64,000 bases of DNA from Halobellus inordinatus (GCF_024464655.1 NZ_JANHAV010000002.1:1-64000); one strand, 5' to 3'. Counted from the stretch's first letter, positions 16,333 to 25,017 are shown. Made by a program: numbers and translations. Notes: generated by a model not told the origin, from the letters alone.

Positions 16333-16511
16333 GCGCCGCACCTCCGAACGGGCGAGGCGGCGGCACCCGTCGGGACGCGGTGAGTCGAGGAGGAAATCCG
16401 AGCGAGACGAGTCATACGCGGTACGCGGACCTCCGGCGGCAAAGTCGTTTCTCCATCCGGGCGGGTCGCGGTGGTTCTCCATCCGGGCGAGATGCCGCCC
16501 CGCGTCTCGAT

Positions 16512-16856
16512 TCAGCCCCGGGAACGGAACGGCAGCACCTGCCCCCAGACGTACTTGTCCAAGAGCCTGACCGTCATCGGTTCCTCGACCGTGAGACAGC
16601 AGGAGAGCCGCGGGTAGCCGAATCGGACCGCCGCGGCGTCGTGCCAGTGGGTCGGGTCCGGAGCCGGGTCGACCTCGACGGTGCAGGTCGCACACAGCCC
16701 CCGGCCGCCGCAGTTGGCGCGTTTCGAGACCGTGCCGTAGACGGGAAAGCCGCGGTCGAGCAGCGCCTCGCGGAGGTTCGCGCCGCGTTCGACCTCGATG
16801 GTCGTCGTGTCGTCACCGTCGACGACTGTCAGCGGCACGGTCTCGGTCTCGGGCAT
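16512..16856 (-). CDS. 2Fe-2S ferredoxin-like protein
   Basis: The protein has 114 residues. The plant-type [2Fe-2S] binding loop is visible as KRANCGGRGLCATCTVEV (Cys-x5-Cys-x2-Cys), with the fourth ligand at RLSCCLTVEEPMTV. A beta-grasp opening (VPLTVVDGDDTTTIEVERGANLREALLDRGF) precedes it. The C-terminus (LLDKYVWGQVLPFRSRG) is an extension beyond the minimal domain. It would carry electrons for an unidentified partner. It is divergent from lipA, whose iron-sulphur enzyme needs reductant; a link is possible but only suggested by position. Confidence 0.88.
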   Translation of the reverse strand: MPETETVPLTVVDGDDTTTIEVERGANLREALLDRGFPVYGTVSKRANCGGRGLCATCTVEVDPAPDPTHWHDAAAVRFGYPRLSCCLTVEEPMTVRLLDKYVWGQVLPFRSRG

Positions 16857-16986
16857 ACAGGCTGGTTCGGCCGCGAGACACCTGACTCTGCTGGCGGACT
16901 CACAGAAGCAGAGGCGAGACCGGCTGGTGGATCGAGCGCGTCGAAACAACCCGCAGGCTTTTGCTCGGCGACACAAAGAAAGCGGT

Positions 16987-17919
16987 ATGAGCGGCAGGCG
17001 GAAGCCCGACTGGCTGAAGATGCGTCCGCCGTCGGGGCGGCAGTTCACGGACATCAAGGACACCCTCCGGGACCGAGACCTCCACACGGTCTGTGAGGAG
17101 GCGAACTGCCCGAACCTCGGCGAGTGCTGGAGCGGCCGCAACGGGCCGGGGACGGCGACGTTTATGCTGATGGGCGATCGCTGCTCGCGCGGCTGTAACT
17201 TCTGCGACGTCGAGACCGGCGGGATGGACGCGCTCGATCCCGAGGAGCCGGCGAACGTCGCCGACGCCGTCGCCGAAATCGGGCTGGACTACGTCGTGCT
17301 CACCTCCGTCGACCGCGACGATCTGCCGGATCAGGGTGCGAGCCACTTCGCGCGGACGATCCGCGAGATCAAAGACCGCGATCCGGGCATCCTCGTCGAG
17401 GTTCTCATCCCCGACTTCCAGGGCGACCCCGACCTCGTTCGAGAGATCATCGAGGCTGGCCCGGACGTGATCGCGCACAACATCGAGACCGTCGAGCGAC
17501 TCCAGTGGCCCGTTCGGGACCGCCGCGCCGGCTACGAGCAGTCGCTGGCGGTGCTCGAACAGGTCTCGAAGGAGTCCGACGTCTACACGAAGACGAGCAT
17601 TATGCTCGGCCTCGGCGAGTACGACCACGAGATCTATCAGACGCTCTCGGACCTGCGGGAGGCGGACGTCGACGTCGTCACGCTCGGGCAGTACCTCCAG
17701 CCCTCGCGGTCGCATCTCGACGTCTTCGAGTACGTCCACCCCGACGCCTTCGAGACGTGGCGGCGCGTCGCCGAGGACGAACTCGACTTCCTGTACTGCG
17801 CGTCGGGCCCGATGGTCCGCTCGTCGTACAAGGCGGGCGAACTGTTCGTCGACGCCGTGTTGCGGGACGGCAAGAGCGTCGAGGCGGCCCGTCGGGAAGC
17901 CCGCGCCGCGGGCGGCTGA
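16987..17919 (+). CDS. lipA: Lipoyl synthase
   Basis: This radical-SAM enzyme inserts two sulphurs into octanoyl groups on 2-oxoacid dehydrogenase or glycine-cleavage lipoyl domains. It is 310 residues long, the standard size. The auxiliary cluster cysteines are C36, C41 and C47 (VCEEANCPNLGEC). The radical-SAM motif CSRGCNFC gives C66, C70 and C73. VVLTSVDRDDLPDQGA, TKTSIMLGLGE and the C-terminal SSYKAGE, whose first serines include the auxiliary-cluster ligand, are all present. The start ATG at 16987 follows an AAAGAAAG stretch. It is divergent from the ferredoxin gene. Confidence 0.97.
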   Translation: MSGRRKPDWLKMRPPSGRQFTDIKDTLRDRDLHTVCEEANCPNLGECWSGRNGPGTATFMLMGDRCSRGCNFCDVETGGMDALDPEEPANVADAVAEIGLDYVVLTSVDRDDLPDQGASHFARTIREIKDRDPGILVEVLIPDFQGDPDLVREIIEAGPDVIAHNIETVERLQWPVRDRRAGYEQSLAVLEQVSKESDVYTKTSIMLGLGEYDHEIYQTLSDLREADVDVVTLGQYLQPSRSHLDVFEYVHPDAFETWRRVAEDELDFLYCASGPMVRSSYKAGELFVDAVLRDGKSVEAARREARAAGG

Positions 17920-17993
17920 CGGGGACGCGTCGAGCAGCACCGAACGGCGCCGATTCCCGTACTGCTTTGACCCCGGGCGAGTGAATCGAACGT

Positions 17994-18896
17994 ATGCCCG
18001 GAATGGACGAGAAGACCGCAGAGCTGATTCTGTCGATACGGGAGGACGCCGAGCGGACGGCGTTGCTCGCCGAGCTCGCCGACGGCGGCGACACGGCGGA
18101 GGTCGGCGAGAGTGCCGACACCGAGTCGTTGCTCTCGGCGTTCGCCGACGAGGGAATCGTCGAGATAGAGGGCTCGACGTACGAACTCACGGACTTCGGC
18201 GAGCGCGTCTTCGAGTACGCCACGCGGGATTGGAACCCCTCGAACGAGGGGACGAAGCGCGCGGCGACGTTCGAGACGCTCTCGGACTGCGAGTGGCACT
18301 GTTCGGCGTGTGAACTTCCGAGTTCCCAGCCCGCGAAGGACATCCAGATGCTCCGCAAGGAGGGCTTCGAGTTCGTCCAGAACACCGGTCAGGGGCAGGG
18401 CGATTACCGACACTGCGAGACCTGCGAGAACACGACGTTTCACCGAAAGCTCAAGTACCCGTTCCCGACGCAGAAGTCGATCACGCGGCAGGATATGCCC
18501 GACTCGTTCAAGCGGCGCGTCCGCGACCTCTACGACCACCGCGACGCGTTCGACGGCTCCTCGCCGAGCACGACGCTGGAAGTCGACCACCGCGTCCCCG
18601 AGGTCCGGTGGGACGAATCCGAGAGCTTCGATTACGAGTCGATGAGCGACGAGGACGTCCGCGAGCACTTCCAGATCCTCTCGCGGAAGCACAACCTCCT
18701 CAAGAGCCGGAAGTGCGAGGCCTGCGTCGAGAGCGGCAAGCGCCCGACGTTCTTCGAGATCGACTACTACTACGAGGGCGGCGAGGAGTACGACGAGGAC
18801 GTCGGCTGCGTCGGTTGTGGCTGGTACAACCCCCACGAGTGGCGGGCCGCGCTGCAGGAAGAACTGGACGGAGACGGCAGTGAGACACCGAGCTAG
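17994..18896 (+). CDS. HNH endonuclease, probable restriction enzyme
   Basis: The protein has 300 residues. The N-terminal 90 residues look like a winged helix (ILSIREDAERTALLAELADG ... LTDFGERVFEYATRDW). The C-terminal nuclease has an HNH core with LEVDHRVPEV (D198-H199) and HNLLKSRKCEAC (N234, C241, C244), and a final CVGC (C272, C275). Two more CxxC pairs (C103/C106, C141/C144) probably bind structural zinc. It is followed on the same strand by a 73-residue winged-helix-like protein and a C5-cytosine methyltransferase, the usual architecture of a type II restriction-modification locus. The recognition sequence cannot be inferred. No base-composition break marks recent transfer. Confidence 0.82.
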   Translation: MPGMDEKTAELILSIREDAERTALLAELADGGDTAEVGESADTESLLSAFADEGIVEIEGSTYELTDFGERVFEYATRDWNPSNEGTKRAATFETLSDCEWHCSACELPSSQPAKDIQMLRKEGFEFVQNTGQGQGDYRHCETCENTTFHRKLKYPFPTQKSITRQDMPDSFKRRVRDLYDHRDAFDGSSPSTTLEVDHRVPEVRWDESESFDYESMSDEDVREHFQILSRKHNLLKSRKCEACVESGKRPTFFEIDYYYEGGEEYDEDVGCVGCGWYNPHEWRAALQEELDGDGSETPS

Positions 18897-18972
18897 AGGC
18901 GCCCTCGCACGTGCGTCGCTGCGAAAAGAGTTATAATCGGCTGCGGCCCTACTGGCTCAACTGAGAAGGGCC

Positions 18973-19194
18973 GTGTCTGCACAGATCACAGACGGGACGC
19001 TGGAGCTGGTTCAGCGCGTGATCGAACTGAACTGCGACGGCGAACTAGTCGGGGCTGTGTCCGCCACGGACGTCGCACGGGCCTTAGAGGGGAGCGGTCT
19101 CTCCGAATCCGACGTCGAGCGGGCGCTGACGGAGTTAGTCCGTCAGGGCGAACTCGAAACGGTCGAAGGGGGCTATTGCCTCACCGAGACGTGA
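18973..19194 (+). CDS. Small winged-helix-like protein between nuclease and methylase
   Basis: The 73-residue protein starts with GTG at 18973. SATDVARALEGSGLSESDVERALTELVRQGELETVEGGYCLTET has the helix-turn-helix-wing layout of a winged helix, with the wing ending in GGYCL. A TATA-like box (GAGTTATAATCGG) lies at 18927-18939, so it probably has its own promoter. Placed between the HNH nuclease and the methylase, it could act as a controller of the restriction system. It could also be an unrelated small haloarchaeal regulator. Confidence in it being a gene is higher than in any function. Confidence 0.7.
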   Translation: MSAQITDGTLELVQRVIELNCDGELVGAVSATDVARALEGSGLSESDVERALTELVRQGELETVEGGYCLTET

Positions 19195-19298
19195 TCGTCG
19201 TCGGGCGCGTCCGTCAGGCGCGAAGTGAGCGCGAGCGTCCGCAGCGCGCGCCCCGCGACTGTTAAATACGGTCGGAAACGAACACCGAGCGACCTCGA

Positions 19299-20339
19299 AT
19301 GTCGGATCCCGATCCCGGTCAGTCGTCGATCACGGTGCTCGATCTGTTCTGCGGAGGCGGCGGTCTCTCTGAGGGCTTTCTGCAAGCGGGCTACGACGTC
19401 GTCGCCGGCGTCGACGCCAACGAAGACTTCCTCGCGACCTACGAAGCGAACCACGAGGACGCGCTCGCGATCCAGGCGGACCTCTCCGAAGTGGACCCCG
19501 AGTCGTTCTTCGAGACGCACCCGGTCAATCCGGACGCGATCGACGTGATCATCGGCGGGCCGCCGTGTAAGGGATTCAGCATCGCGGGCCACCGCGACCC
19601 CGACGACGAGCGCAACTACCTCGTCGGAAACTTCATCGACTTCGTCGAGTTCGTCCAGCCCGAGGCGTTCGTGATGGAGAACGTCCCCGGCATCAAGTCG
19701 ATGGAGGGCGGCGACACCCTTCGCTCGATCCTGGAGGGGTTCGAGCGCGCGGGCTACGAGAAGCCGGCTTACGAGACGCTGAACGCCGCCGACTACGGCG
19801 TCCCCCAGAAGCGCCGCCGCGTGATCTTCCAGGGGCGGCGCGACGGATCGATTCCGACGTATCCAGAGCGGACGCACGGCCCCTCGAAGCAGGCGACGCT
19901 CACCGGCAGACAGCTCGAACCGTACCTGACCGTCGAGGACGCGCTCTTAGAGAAGGACGTCGCGGACCTGCCGAACCACGAGAAGACGAACCACTCCGCG
20001 GAGATGGTCGAGCGGATCGGAGACGTCGAACCGGGCGACAGCCTCTATGAGAGCTACGGCGACAGTTGGCGCCGACTGCGCCGCGACGAGCCCTCGATCA
20101 CGATCAAAGAGAACCACAACGCCCCGTTCGTCCACCCCGAGGAGGACCGAGTCGGGACCGTCCGCGAGTGTGCGATCCTGCAGACGTTCCCCGACGACTA
20201 CGTCTTCCAGGGGCCGAAGAGCACGCAGTTGAAAGTCGTCGGCAACGCCGTCCCGCCGAAACTGGCGAAGGCCGTCGCGGAGGCGCTCGCCGACGACCTC
20301 GAGGCGATGGGCGCCGCCGCTATCGCTGACGCAGAGTGA
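19299..20339 (+). CDS. DNA (cytosine-5-)-methyltransferase
   Basis: The protein has 346 residues with all major C5-methylase motifs in order. Motif I, for SAM, is VLDLFCGGGGLSEGF. Motif IV is IIGGPPCKGFSIAG with catalytic C90. Motif VI is FVMENVPGI, motif VIII VPQKRRRVIFQG, and motifs IX-X are RECAILQTFPDDYVF and VVGNAVPPKLAKAVAEAL. The target-recognition region between VIII and IX is short (about 100 residues). A TATA-like element (CTGTTAAATACGG) lies about 30 nt before the ATG, so the transcript is probably leaderless. It pairs with the HNH nuclease upstream and would protect host sites. Target sequence unknown. Confidence 0.95.
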   Translation: MSDPDPGQSSITVLDLFCGGGGLSEGFLQAGYDVVAGVDANEDFLATYEANHEDALAIQADLSEVDPESFFETHPVNPDAIDVIIGGPPCKGFSIAGHRDPDDERNYLVGNFIDFVEFVQPEAFVMENVPGIKSMEGGDTLRSILEGFERAGYEKPAYETLNAADYGVPQKRRRVIFQGRRDGSIPTYPERTHGPSKQATLTGRQLEPYLTVEDALLEKDVADLPNHEKTNHSAEMVERIGDVEPGDSLYESYGDSWRRLRRDEPSITIKENHNAPFVHPEEDRVGTVRECAILQTFPDDYVFQGPKSTQLKVVGNAVPPKLAKAVAEALADDLEAMGAAAIADAE

Positions 20340-20347
20340 GGTGACTC

Positions 20348-20998
20348 TTACTCCTGCTCGCGCCGCAGGACGCTGTATCCTTCGAGCACCTTGCCGAGTC
20401 GGTACATCGAAGCGACGACGGCGTCACACGAGGGTCGCACCGCGTCTTTCGGGATGTAGCCGACCGAGAGACCGGCGACTTCGAGCATCGGGAGGTCGTT
20501 CGCGCCGTCGCCGACTGCGATGGTGCGCGAGAGCGGGACGTCGAGGTCGGCCGCGAGCGATTCGAGCGCGTCGTCCTTCGTCCCGGTGATGAGCGGTCCC
20601 TCGACGTCACCCGTGAGGCGGCCACCCTCCATCGGGAGGCGGTTGGCGACGATGGTGTCGACCTCGACGCCCTCGCGCTCTAAGGCGCGCTCGACGCCGC
20701 GCTCGAAGCCGCCGGTCAGGATCGCGACGTGGTGTCCGGCGTCGCGGAGGCGCTTGATGAGGGCCGCCGCGCCCGGTCGGAGGCGGACCTCGCCGAAGGC
20801 CTCCTCGGCGTCTTCCTCCGAGAGGCCGTCGAGAAGCGACGCGCGCTCTCTGAGGCTCTCCGCGTAGGAGAGTTCGTCGTTCATCGCACGCTCTGTGATG
20901 TCTGCCATCCGGTCGGCGACGTCCATCCGCTCGCCGAGCAGCACCGTCATCTCGGAGTCCGAGAGCGTTCCGTCGAAGTCGAAGGCCACGAGTCGCAT
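20348..20998 (-). CDS. serB: Phosphoserine phosphatase
   Basis: The protein has 216 residues of the HAD superfamily, SerB type. Motif I is FDFDGTLSDSE (D7, D9), motif II ILTGGFERGV, motif III the lysine in ITGTKDDALESL, and motif IV AVGDGANDLPMLEVAGLSVGYIPK. The helical cap (RMADITERAMNDELSYAESLRERASLLDGL) fits SerB. It dephosphorylates O-phosphoserine to serine, the last step of serine synthesis. It is divergent from serA with 131 nt between starts, a sensible pathway pairing. The start is the ATG at 20998; an upstream extension of the frame by 24 residues is not family-like. It converges with the methyltransferase, 8 nt apart. Confidence 0.93.
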   Translation of the reverse strand: MRLVAFDFDGTLSDSEMTVLLGERMDVADRMADITERAMNDELSYAESLRERASLLDGLSEEDAEEAFGEVRLRPGAAALIKRLRDAGHHVAILTGGFERGVERALEREGVEVDTIVANRLPMEGGRLTGDVEGPLITGTKDDALESLAADLDVPLSRTIAVGDGANDLPMLEVAGLSVGYIPKDAVRPSCDAVVASMYRLGKVLEGYSVLRREQE

Positions 20999-21129
20999 AC
21001 GTGGGGCGTCGGCGGCGGACGGTTTTAAATCACCTATCCGGCGAACCCTAGACAGTCGGTAACAGGCCACAGGTGGCCGTTTGCGCCGATGAAGAAACGT
21101 TTAACCACGAACCCGAGGTGGGTTAGGAT

Positions 21130-22737
21130 ATGAAGGTGCTTATTACGGATCCGATCGACGACGCGGGCCTCGAACGGCTTCGCGAATCGGGTCACGACGT
21201 AGAGACAGCCTACGATGTGGAAGGCCAAGCGCTGCTGGACGCGGTCGCGGACGCCAACGCGCTCGTCGTCCGCTCCGGGACCGAGGTGACCGAGGAAGTC
21301 TTCGACGCCGCACCGGACCTCGTCATCGTCGGCCGCGCCGGCATCGGCGTCGACAACATCGACATCGACGCCGCGACCGACCACGGCGTCATCGTCGCGA
21401 ACGCCCCCGAGGGGAACGTCCGCGCGGCCGCAGAGCACACCGTCGCGATGTCGTTCGCCGCCGCGCGCTCGATCCCGCAGGCGCACGCACGGCTGAAAGC
21501 CGGCGAGTGGGCCAAGAGCGACTACCTCGGCACGGAACTCAACGGCAAGACGCTGGGCATCGTCGGCCTCGGCCGCGTCGGCCAGGAGGTCGCAAAGCGC
21601 CTCGACGGTCTCGGGATGAACCTCGTCGCCTACGACCCCTACATCAGCGAGGAGCGCGCCGACCGGCTCGGCGCCGAACTCGTCGAGTTCGAGGCGTGTT
21701 TAGAGCAGGCGGACTTCCTCACCGTCCACACGCCGCTGACGCCCGAGACGGAAGGGATGATCTCGACCGACGAACTCGAGCTGATGGGCGGCGGCTTCCT
21801 CGTCAACTGCGCCCGCGGCGGCGTCGTCGACGAAGAGGCGCTCGCTGAGGCCGTCGACGACGGCGTCCTCGACGGCGCCGCAGTCGACGTCTTCGCGAAC
21901 GAGCCGATCTCGGAGGGGCACCCGCTCTTGTCCGTCGACGACGTCGTCGTCACGCCGCACCTCGGTGCGTCCACCGAGGCGGCACAGGAGAACGTCGCGA
22001 CGTCGATCGCCGACCAGATCGACGCGGCGTTCGCGGGCGAGCCCGTGATGAACGCGCTGAACGCGCCGTCGGTCGACGAGAGCGTCTTCCCGCGCATCCA
22101 GCCGTACATCGGCCTCGCCGAGACGGCCGGCAAGATCGGCGCCCAACTGCTCGACGGTCGGATCTCCGAGGTCGAGGTCGCCTACGAGGGTGACATCGCC
22201 GAGGAGGACGTCGAACTCGTCACCGCATCGGGGCTGAAAGGCGTCTTCGAACCGCTGGAGTGGCAGGTCAACGCCGTCAACGCGCCGCAGATCGCCGAGG
22301 AGCGCGGCATCGACGTGACCGAGTCCAAGCGCCTCCAGTCGGACGACTTCCAGAGCCTCGTAACCGTCAGCGTCGGCAACGAGGACGAGACCCTCAGCGT
22401 CTCCGGGACGCTGTTCGCGGGCGACGACCCGCGCATCGTCCGGATCGACGGCTACCGCGTCGACGCGATCCCCCACGGGAAGATGCTCGTCGCACGCAAC
22501 GCCGACAAGCCGGGCGTCATCGGCTTCATCGGCTCCGTGCTCGGCGAACACGACATCAACATTGCAGGGATGTTCAACGCCCGTCGCGACGACCGCGGCG
22601 GCGAGGCACTCACCGTTTACAACCTCGACGACCCGGTCCCCGACAAAGTCGTAGAGCGGATTCTCGCCGACGACCGGATGATCGCCGTCAAGTACCTCAC
22701 GCTCAACGGCGAAGACGACGAAGGCGAAGACGAGTAA
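21130..22737 (+). CDS. serA: D-3-phosphoglycerate dehydrogenase
   Basis: This 535-residue enzyme oxidises 3-phosphoglycerate, the first step of serine synthesis. The NAD-binding Rossmann motif is GIVGLGRVGQEVAKRL. Catalytic Arg/Glu/His residues lie in VNCARGGVVDEEALAEAV, FANEPISEGHPL and TPHLGASTEAAQ. The long form has an ASB domain (about 320-450) and a C-terminal ACT domain (MLVARNADKPGVIGFIGSVLGEHDINIAGM) that normally senses serine. A TATA-like AAACGTTTAACC box lies about 30 nt before the ATG. The stop TAA (22735-22737) coincides with the duplicated triplet of a family B inserted element. Confidence 0.97.
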   Translation: MKVLITDPIDDAGLERLRESGHDVETAYDVEGQALLDAVADANALVVRSGTEVTEEVFDAAPDLVIVGRAGIGVDNIDIDAATDHGVIVANAPEGNVRAAAEHTVAMSFAAARSIPQAHARLKAGEWAKSDYLGTELNGKTLGIVGLGRVGQEVAKRLDGLGMNLVAYDPYISEERADRLGAELVEFEACLEQADFLTVHTPLTPETEGMISTDELELMGGGFLVNCARGGVVDEEALAEAVDDGVLDGAAVDVFANEPISEGHPLLSVDDVVVTPHLGASTEAAQENVATSIADQIDAAFAGEPVMNALNAPSVDESVFPRIQPYIGLAETAGKIGAQLLDGRISEVEVAYEGDIAEEDVELVTASGLKGVFEPLEWQVNAVNAPQIAEERGIDVTESKRLQSDDFQSLVTVSVGNEDETLSVSGTLFAGDDPRIVRIDGYRVDAIPHGKMLVARNADKPGVIGFIGSVLGEHDINIAGMFNARRDDRGGEALTVYNLDDPVPDKVVERILADDRMIAVKYLTLNGEDDEGEDE

Positions 22738-22816
22738 TACTGCCGGACAGAAGTTCGTGAATGATGTTGGCACCCACGGGGTGCCGATGATTTTCACATC
22801 GTTCTGTCCGACAGTA
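22738..22816. mobile_element. 79-bp MITE-like element, family B copy 1, at the serA stop
   Basis: The termini TACTGCCGGACAG (left) and CTGTCCGACAGTA (right) are inverted repeats with one mismatch. The element is flanked by TAA at 22735-22737 and TAA at 22817-22819. The left TAA is the serA stop codon. By manual alignment it is identical to copy 2 (29719-29797) at 63 of 79 positions with no gaps. It has no coding capacity. It sits between convergent serA and the coiled-coil gene and could serve as a 3' end signal. Confidence 0.83.
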
Positions 22817-22829
22817 TAAGTCGCACCCG

Positions 22830-23216
22830 CTACAGCAGCGACGGATCCTCAGAGGCATTCCGCACCGCGGTGAGCCGACCGACGACGGCGTCGACGAGAC
22901 GTCCGGGCCGCGTTTCGGCTCCAGCATCCTGTTCTGCGAGTTCTCTGTTCGCGGTTTCGAGCCGACGTTCGTAGTCGTCGATGGTGTACCCGTGCGCCAG
23001 TCTGCGGTGATCGAGATCGCACGCGAGTCGTTCGGCCTTCCGTTCGAGCCGCTCGTTTCGTTCGCGTAGCCGCTGGTTCGCCCGTTCGAGTTCGACGATA
23101 CGATTCAGAAGGGCCGAGGCGTCGAGCGACTGGACCCCGCCGTCGGTCCGCGACCCCGGGTCGTCGGTCATCGAATCGTCCCCGTTCACCGGTGGCTCGG
23201 AAGATGCGGAGGACAT
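22830..23216 (-). CDS. Conserved-looking coiled-coil protein
   Basis: The protein has 128 residues. The N-terminal 30 are acidic and disordered. Residues 32-95 (ASALLNRIVELERANQRLRERNERLERKAERLACDL ... YERRLETANRELAEQ) form a clear heptad-type coiled coil. The C-terminus is short and mixed. No enzymatic motif is visible. A dyad, CGTGTGA-N7-TCACACG, sits directly before the start at 23218-23238, suggesting regulation. The ATG at 23216 is used; an internal ATG 15 residues later is possible. Function unknown; it converges with serA. Confidence 0.65.
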   Translation of the reverse strand: MSSASSEPPVNGDDSMTDDPGSRTDGGVQSLDASALLNRIVELERANQRLRERNERLERKAERLACDLDHRRLAHGYTIDDYERRLETANRELAEQDAGAETRPGRLVDAVVGRLTAVRNASEDPSLL

Positions 23217-23217
23217 A

Positions 23218-23238
23218 CGTGTGAATTGGTGTCACACG
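23218..23238. promoter_or_regulatory. Perfect dyad in front of the coiled-coil gene
   Basis: CGTGTGA and TCACACG are perfect inverted half-sites separated by 7 bp. The dyad touches the start codon of the minus-strand gene and lies where the transcription start would be if the AT-rich TTTTCTTAG stretch just upstream is the TATA box. It fits a dimeric repressor operator. Confidence 0.5.
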
Positions 23239-23315
23239 ACTAAGAAAACCCGTCAGACACAGGACAGACGGTCGTCGGCCGGTATAAGCGTCGAAAGAGA
23301 CAGAGCGGCGAGCGC

Positions 23316-24581
23316 TCAGTTCGCGCCGATGAGGTCAAGAACCGCCTGCGTGTCGTTGGCGACGGGTTCGGGCTTGCCGCCGGCCTCGAACGCCGCGTCG
23401 GGGTCCTTCAGGAGGTGGCCGGTAGTGAGACAGACGACGTCCTCGTCTGCGTCGACGACACCCTTGTCGCGGAGTTTCTTGAGGCCAGCAACGGACGCTG
23501 CGGAGGCGGGTTCGACGCCGATCCCTTCGCGTGCGAGGTCGCGCTGGGCCTCGGTGATCGCGTCGTCGGAGACGGCGACGGCGGTGCCGCCCGTCTGGCG
23601 GATGCCGGGGAGCGCCTTGGGCGCGTTGACGGGGTTGCCGATTCGGATCGCCGTCGCGCGCGTCTCGACGTGGTCCCAGCGCTTGGTGTCTTCCCAGCCG
23701 TTCTCGATGGCCTCGACCATCGGCGCGGCGCCCTCGGCCTGTACGCCGGTGAGCATCGGGACCTCCGAGGGATCGAGCGCGCCGGACTGGACCAGTTCGC
23801 GGAAGGCCTTGTAGAGTGCGGAGGTGTTGCCCGCGTTCCCGACGGGCAGGACGATGCGGTCTGGGAAACGGCCGTAGTCGTCGCGGAACTCCTCTAAGAT
23901 TTCGAGGCCGATCGTCTTCTGGCCCTCCAGTCGGAAGGGGTTCAGCGAGTTGAGGAGGTAGACCTCACCGAGTTTGGCGAGGTCCTGAACGATGTCGAGG
24001 CAGGCATCGAAGTTGCCGTCGACTTCGAGGATGCGCGCGTCGTGGAGCGCGGCCTGGGCGATCTTGCCGGCCGCGACCTTCCCCGATGGGAGGAGAACGA
24101 GCGTCTCCATCCCGCCACGAGCGCCGTACGCGGCGAGCGCGGCCGAGGTGTTCCCCGTCGAGGCACACGCGAGGCGGTCGACGCCGAGTTCCTTCGCGAC
24201 GCGGACGCCGACGGTCATCCCGCGGTCTTTGAACGAGCCGGTCGGGTTCATCCCCTCGTGTTTGACGCGGAGCGTCTCGACGCCGATCTCCTCGCGGAGG
24301 CGAGGTGCCTCGTGCAGCGGCGTGTCGCCCTCGGGGAGGCTGACGCCCTCCTCGAACGGGAGCGCGGCGCGGTAGCGCCAGACGCCGCGGCCCTGGCCCT
24401 GGAAGTCCTCGAACGTCGGCGGATCGGCGTAGCGTACTTCCAGCAGGTTGCCGTCCTCGCCGGTGTAGCGGATCTCGTCGAACGGGGCGTACGTCTCGCC
24501 CGTCTCGATGTCAGCGAGCCAGACGCCGTCCTCGGCCACCTCGGGGGCGTCGGGCGTGGGTGCGGTGAGTTCGAGGCTCAT
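23316..24581 (-). CDS. thrC: Threonine synthase
   Basis: This 421-residue PLP enzyme makes threonine from O-phosphohomoserine. The PLP lysine lies in the fold-type II signature MNPTGSFKDRGMTVGV. ACASTGNTSAALAAYG, the phosphate-binding loop LPVGNAGNTSALYKAF and the closing EPASAASVAGLKKL are all present. The N-terminus (GETYAPFDEIRYTGEDGNLLEVRYADP) is the zinc-less form of the leading domain. The ATG at 24581 is used (MSLELTAP); upstream residues in the open frame are shadow of the neighbouring gene. The stop lies about 100 nt from the coiled-coil gene start on the same strand. Confidence 0.96.
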   Translation of the reverse strand: MSLELTAPTPDAPEVAEDGVWLADIETGETYAPFDEIRYTGEDGNLLEVRYADPPTFEDFQGQGRGVWRYRAALPFEEGVSLPEGDTPLHEAPRLREEIGVETLRVKHEGMNPTGSFKDRGMTVGVRVAKELGVDRLACASTGNTSAALAAYGARGGMETLVLLPSGKVAAGKIAQAALHDARILEVDGNFDACLDIVQDLAKLGEVYLLNSLNPFRLEGQKTIGLEILEEFRDDYGRFPDRIVLPVGNAGNTSALYKAFRELVQSGALDPSEVPMLTGVQAEGAAPMVEAIENGWEDTKRWDHVETRATAIRIGNPVNAPKALPGIRQTGGTAVAVSDDAITEAQRDLAREGIGVEPASAASVAGLKKLRDKGVVDADEDVVCLTTGHLLKDPDAAFEAGGKPEPVANDTQAVLDLIGAN

Positions 24582-24636
24582 TGTCGTATCCGTCGTATTC
24601 GGCCGTGAAAAGGAGGGTGGTTCGCGTGCGACGTCA

Positions 24637-25017
24637 TCACGCCGCGTCCTCTCGTCCGTACTCGTCGATGCTCCGGTGGACGCGGTCGACCCACTCGTCG
24701 AGCGCGGCGTGGAGCATCTCTTTCGCCTGCGGGAGTTCGGTGGCCGTATACTGGTAGATGTAGCCGCCGGAGTCGAGGAGTCGCCGTTCACGCTCTGCGA
24801 GGCCCTTCTCCATCAGCGTCGTCAGCGAGCGGTTGACGTTGCTCCGGTCGCGGTCGAGGAGGTCTGCGAGTTCCGCGACGGTGCTCCCCGGACTGTCGAG
24901 CAGCGTGAGATACGTCCGGCTCTCGTGACGCTGGATCCCGAACACGCAGGCGAGCACCTGCTGGAACCCCGGCTCTTCGGTCTCCAGGAGGTCGCTCATC
25001 TCTGGTACGTCGCTCAT
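24637..25017 (-). CDS. TrmB/MarR-type winged-helix transcriptional regulator
   Basis: The protein has 126 residues. The helix-turn-helix is AELADLLDRDRSNVNRSLTTLMEKGLAERERRLLDSGGYIYQYTAT, a winged helix of the type found in archaeal TrmB/GntR-like regulators. A C-terminal helix (PQAKEMLHAALDEWVDRVHRSIDEYG) would form the dimer interface. It lacks the sugar-binding domain of full TrmB. It precedes thrC by 55 nt on the same strand, so threonine or amino-acid control is possible but not shown by sequence. Confidence 0.85.
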   Translation of the reverse strand: MSDVPEMSDLLETEEPGFQQVLACVFGIQRHESRTYLTLLDSPGSTVAELADLLDRDRSNVNRSLTTLMEKGLAERERRLLDSGGYIYQYTATELPQAKEMLHAALDEWVDRVHRSIDEYGREDAA

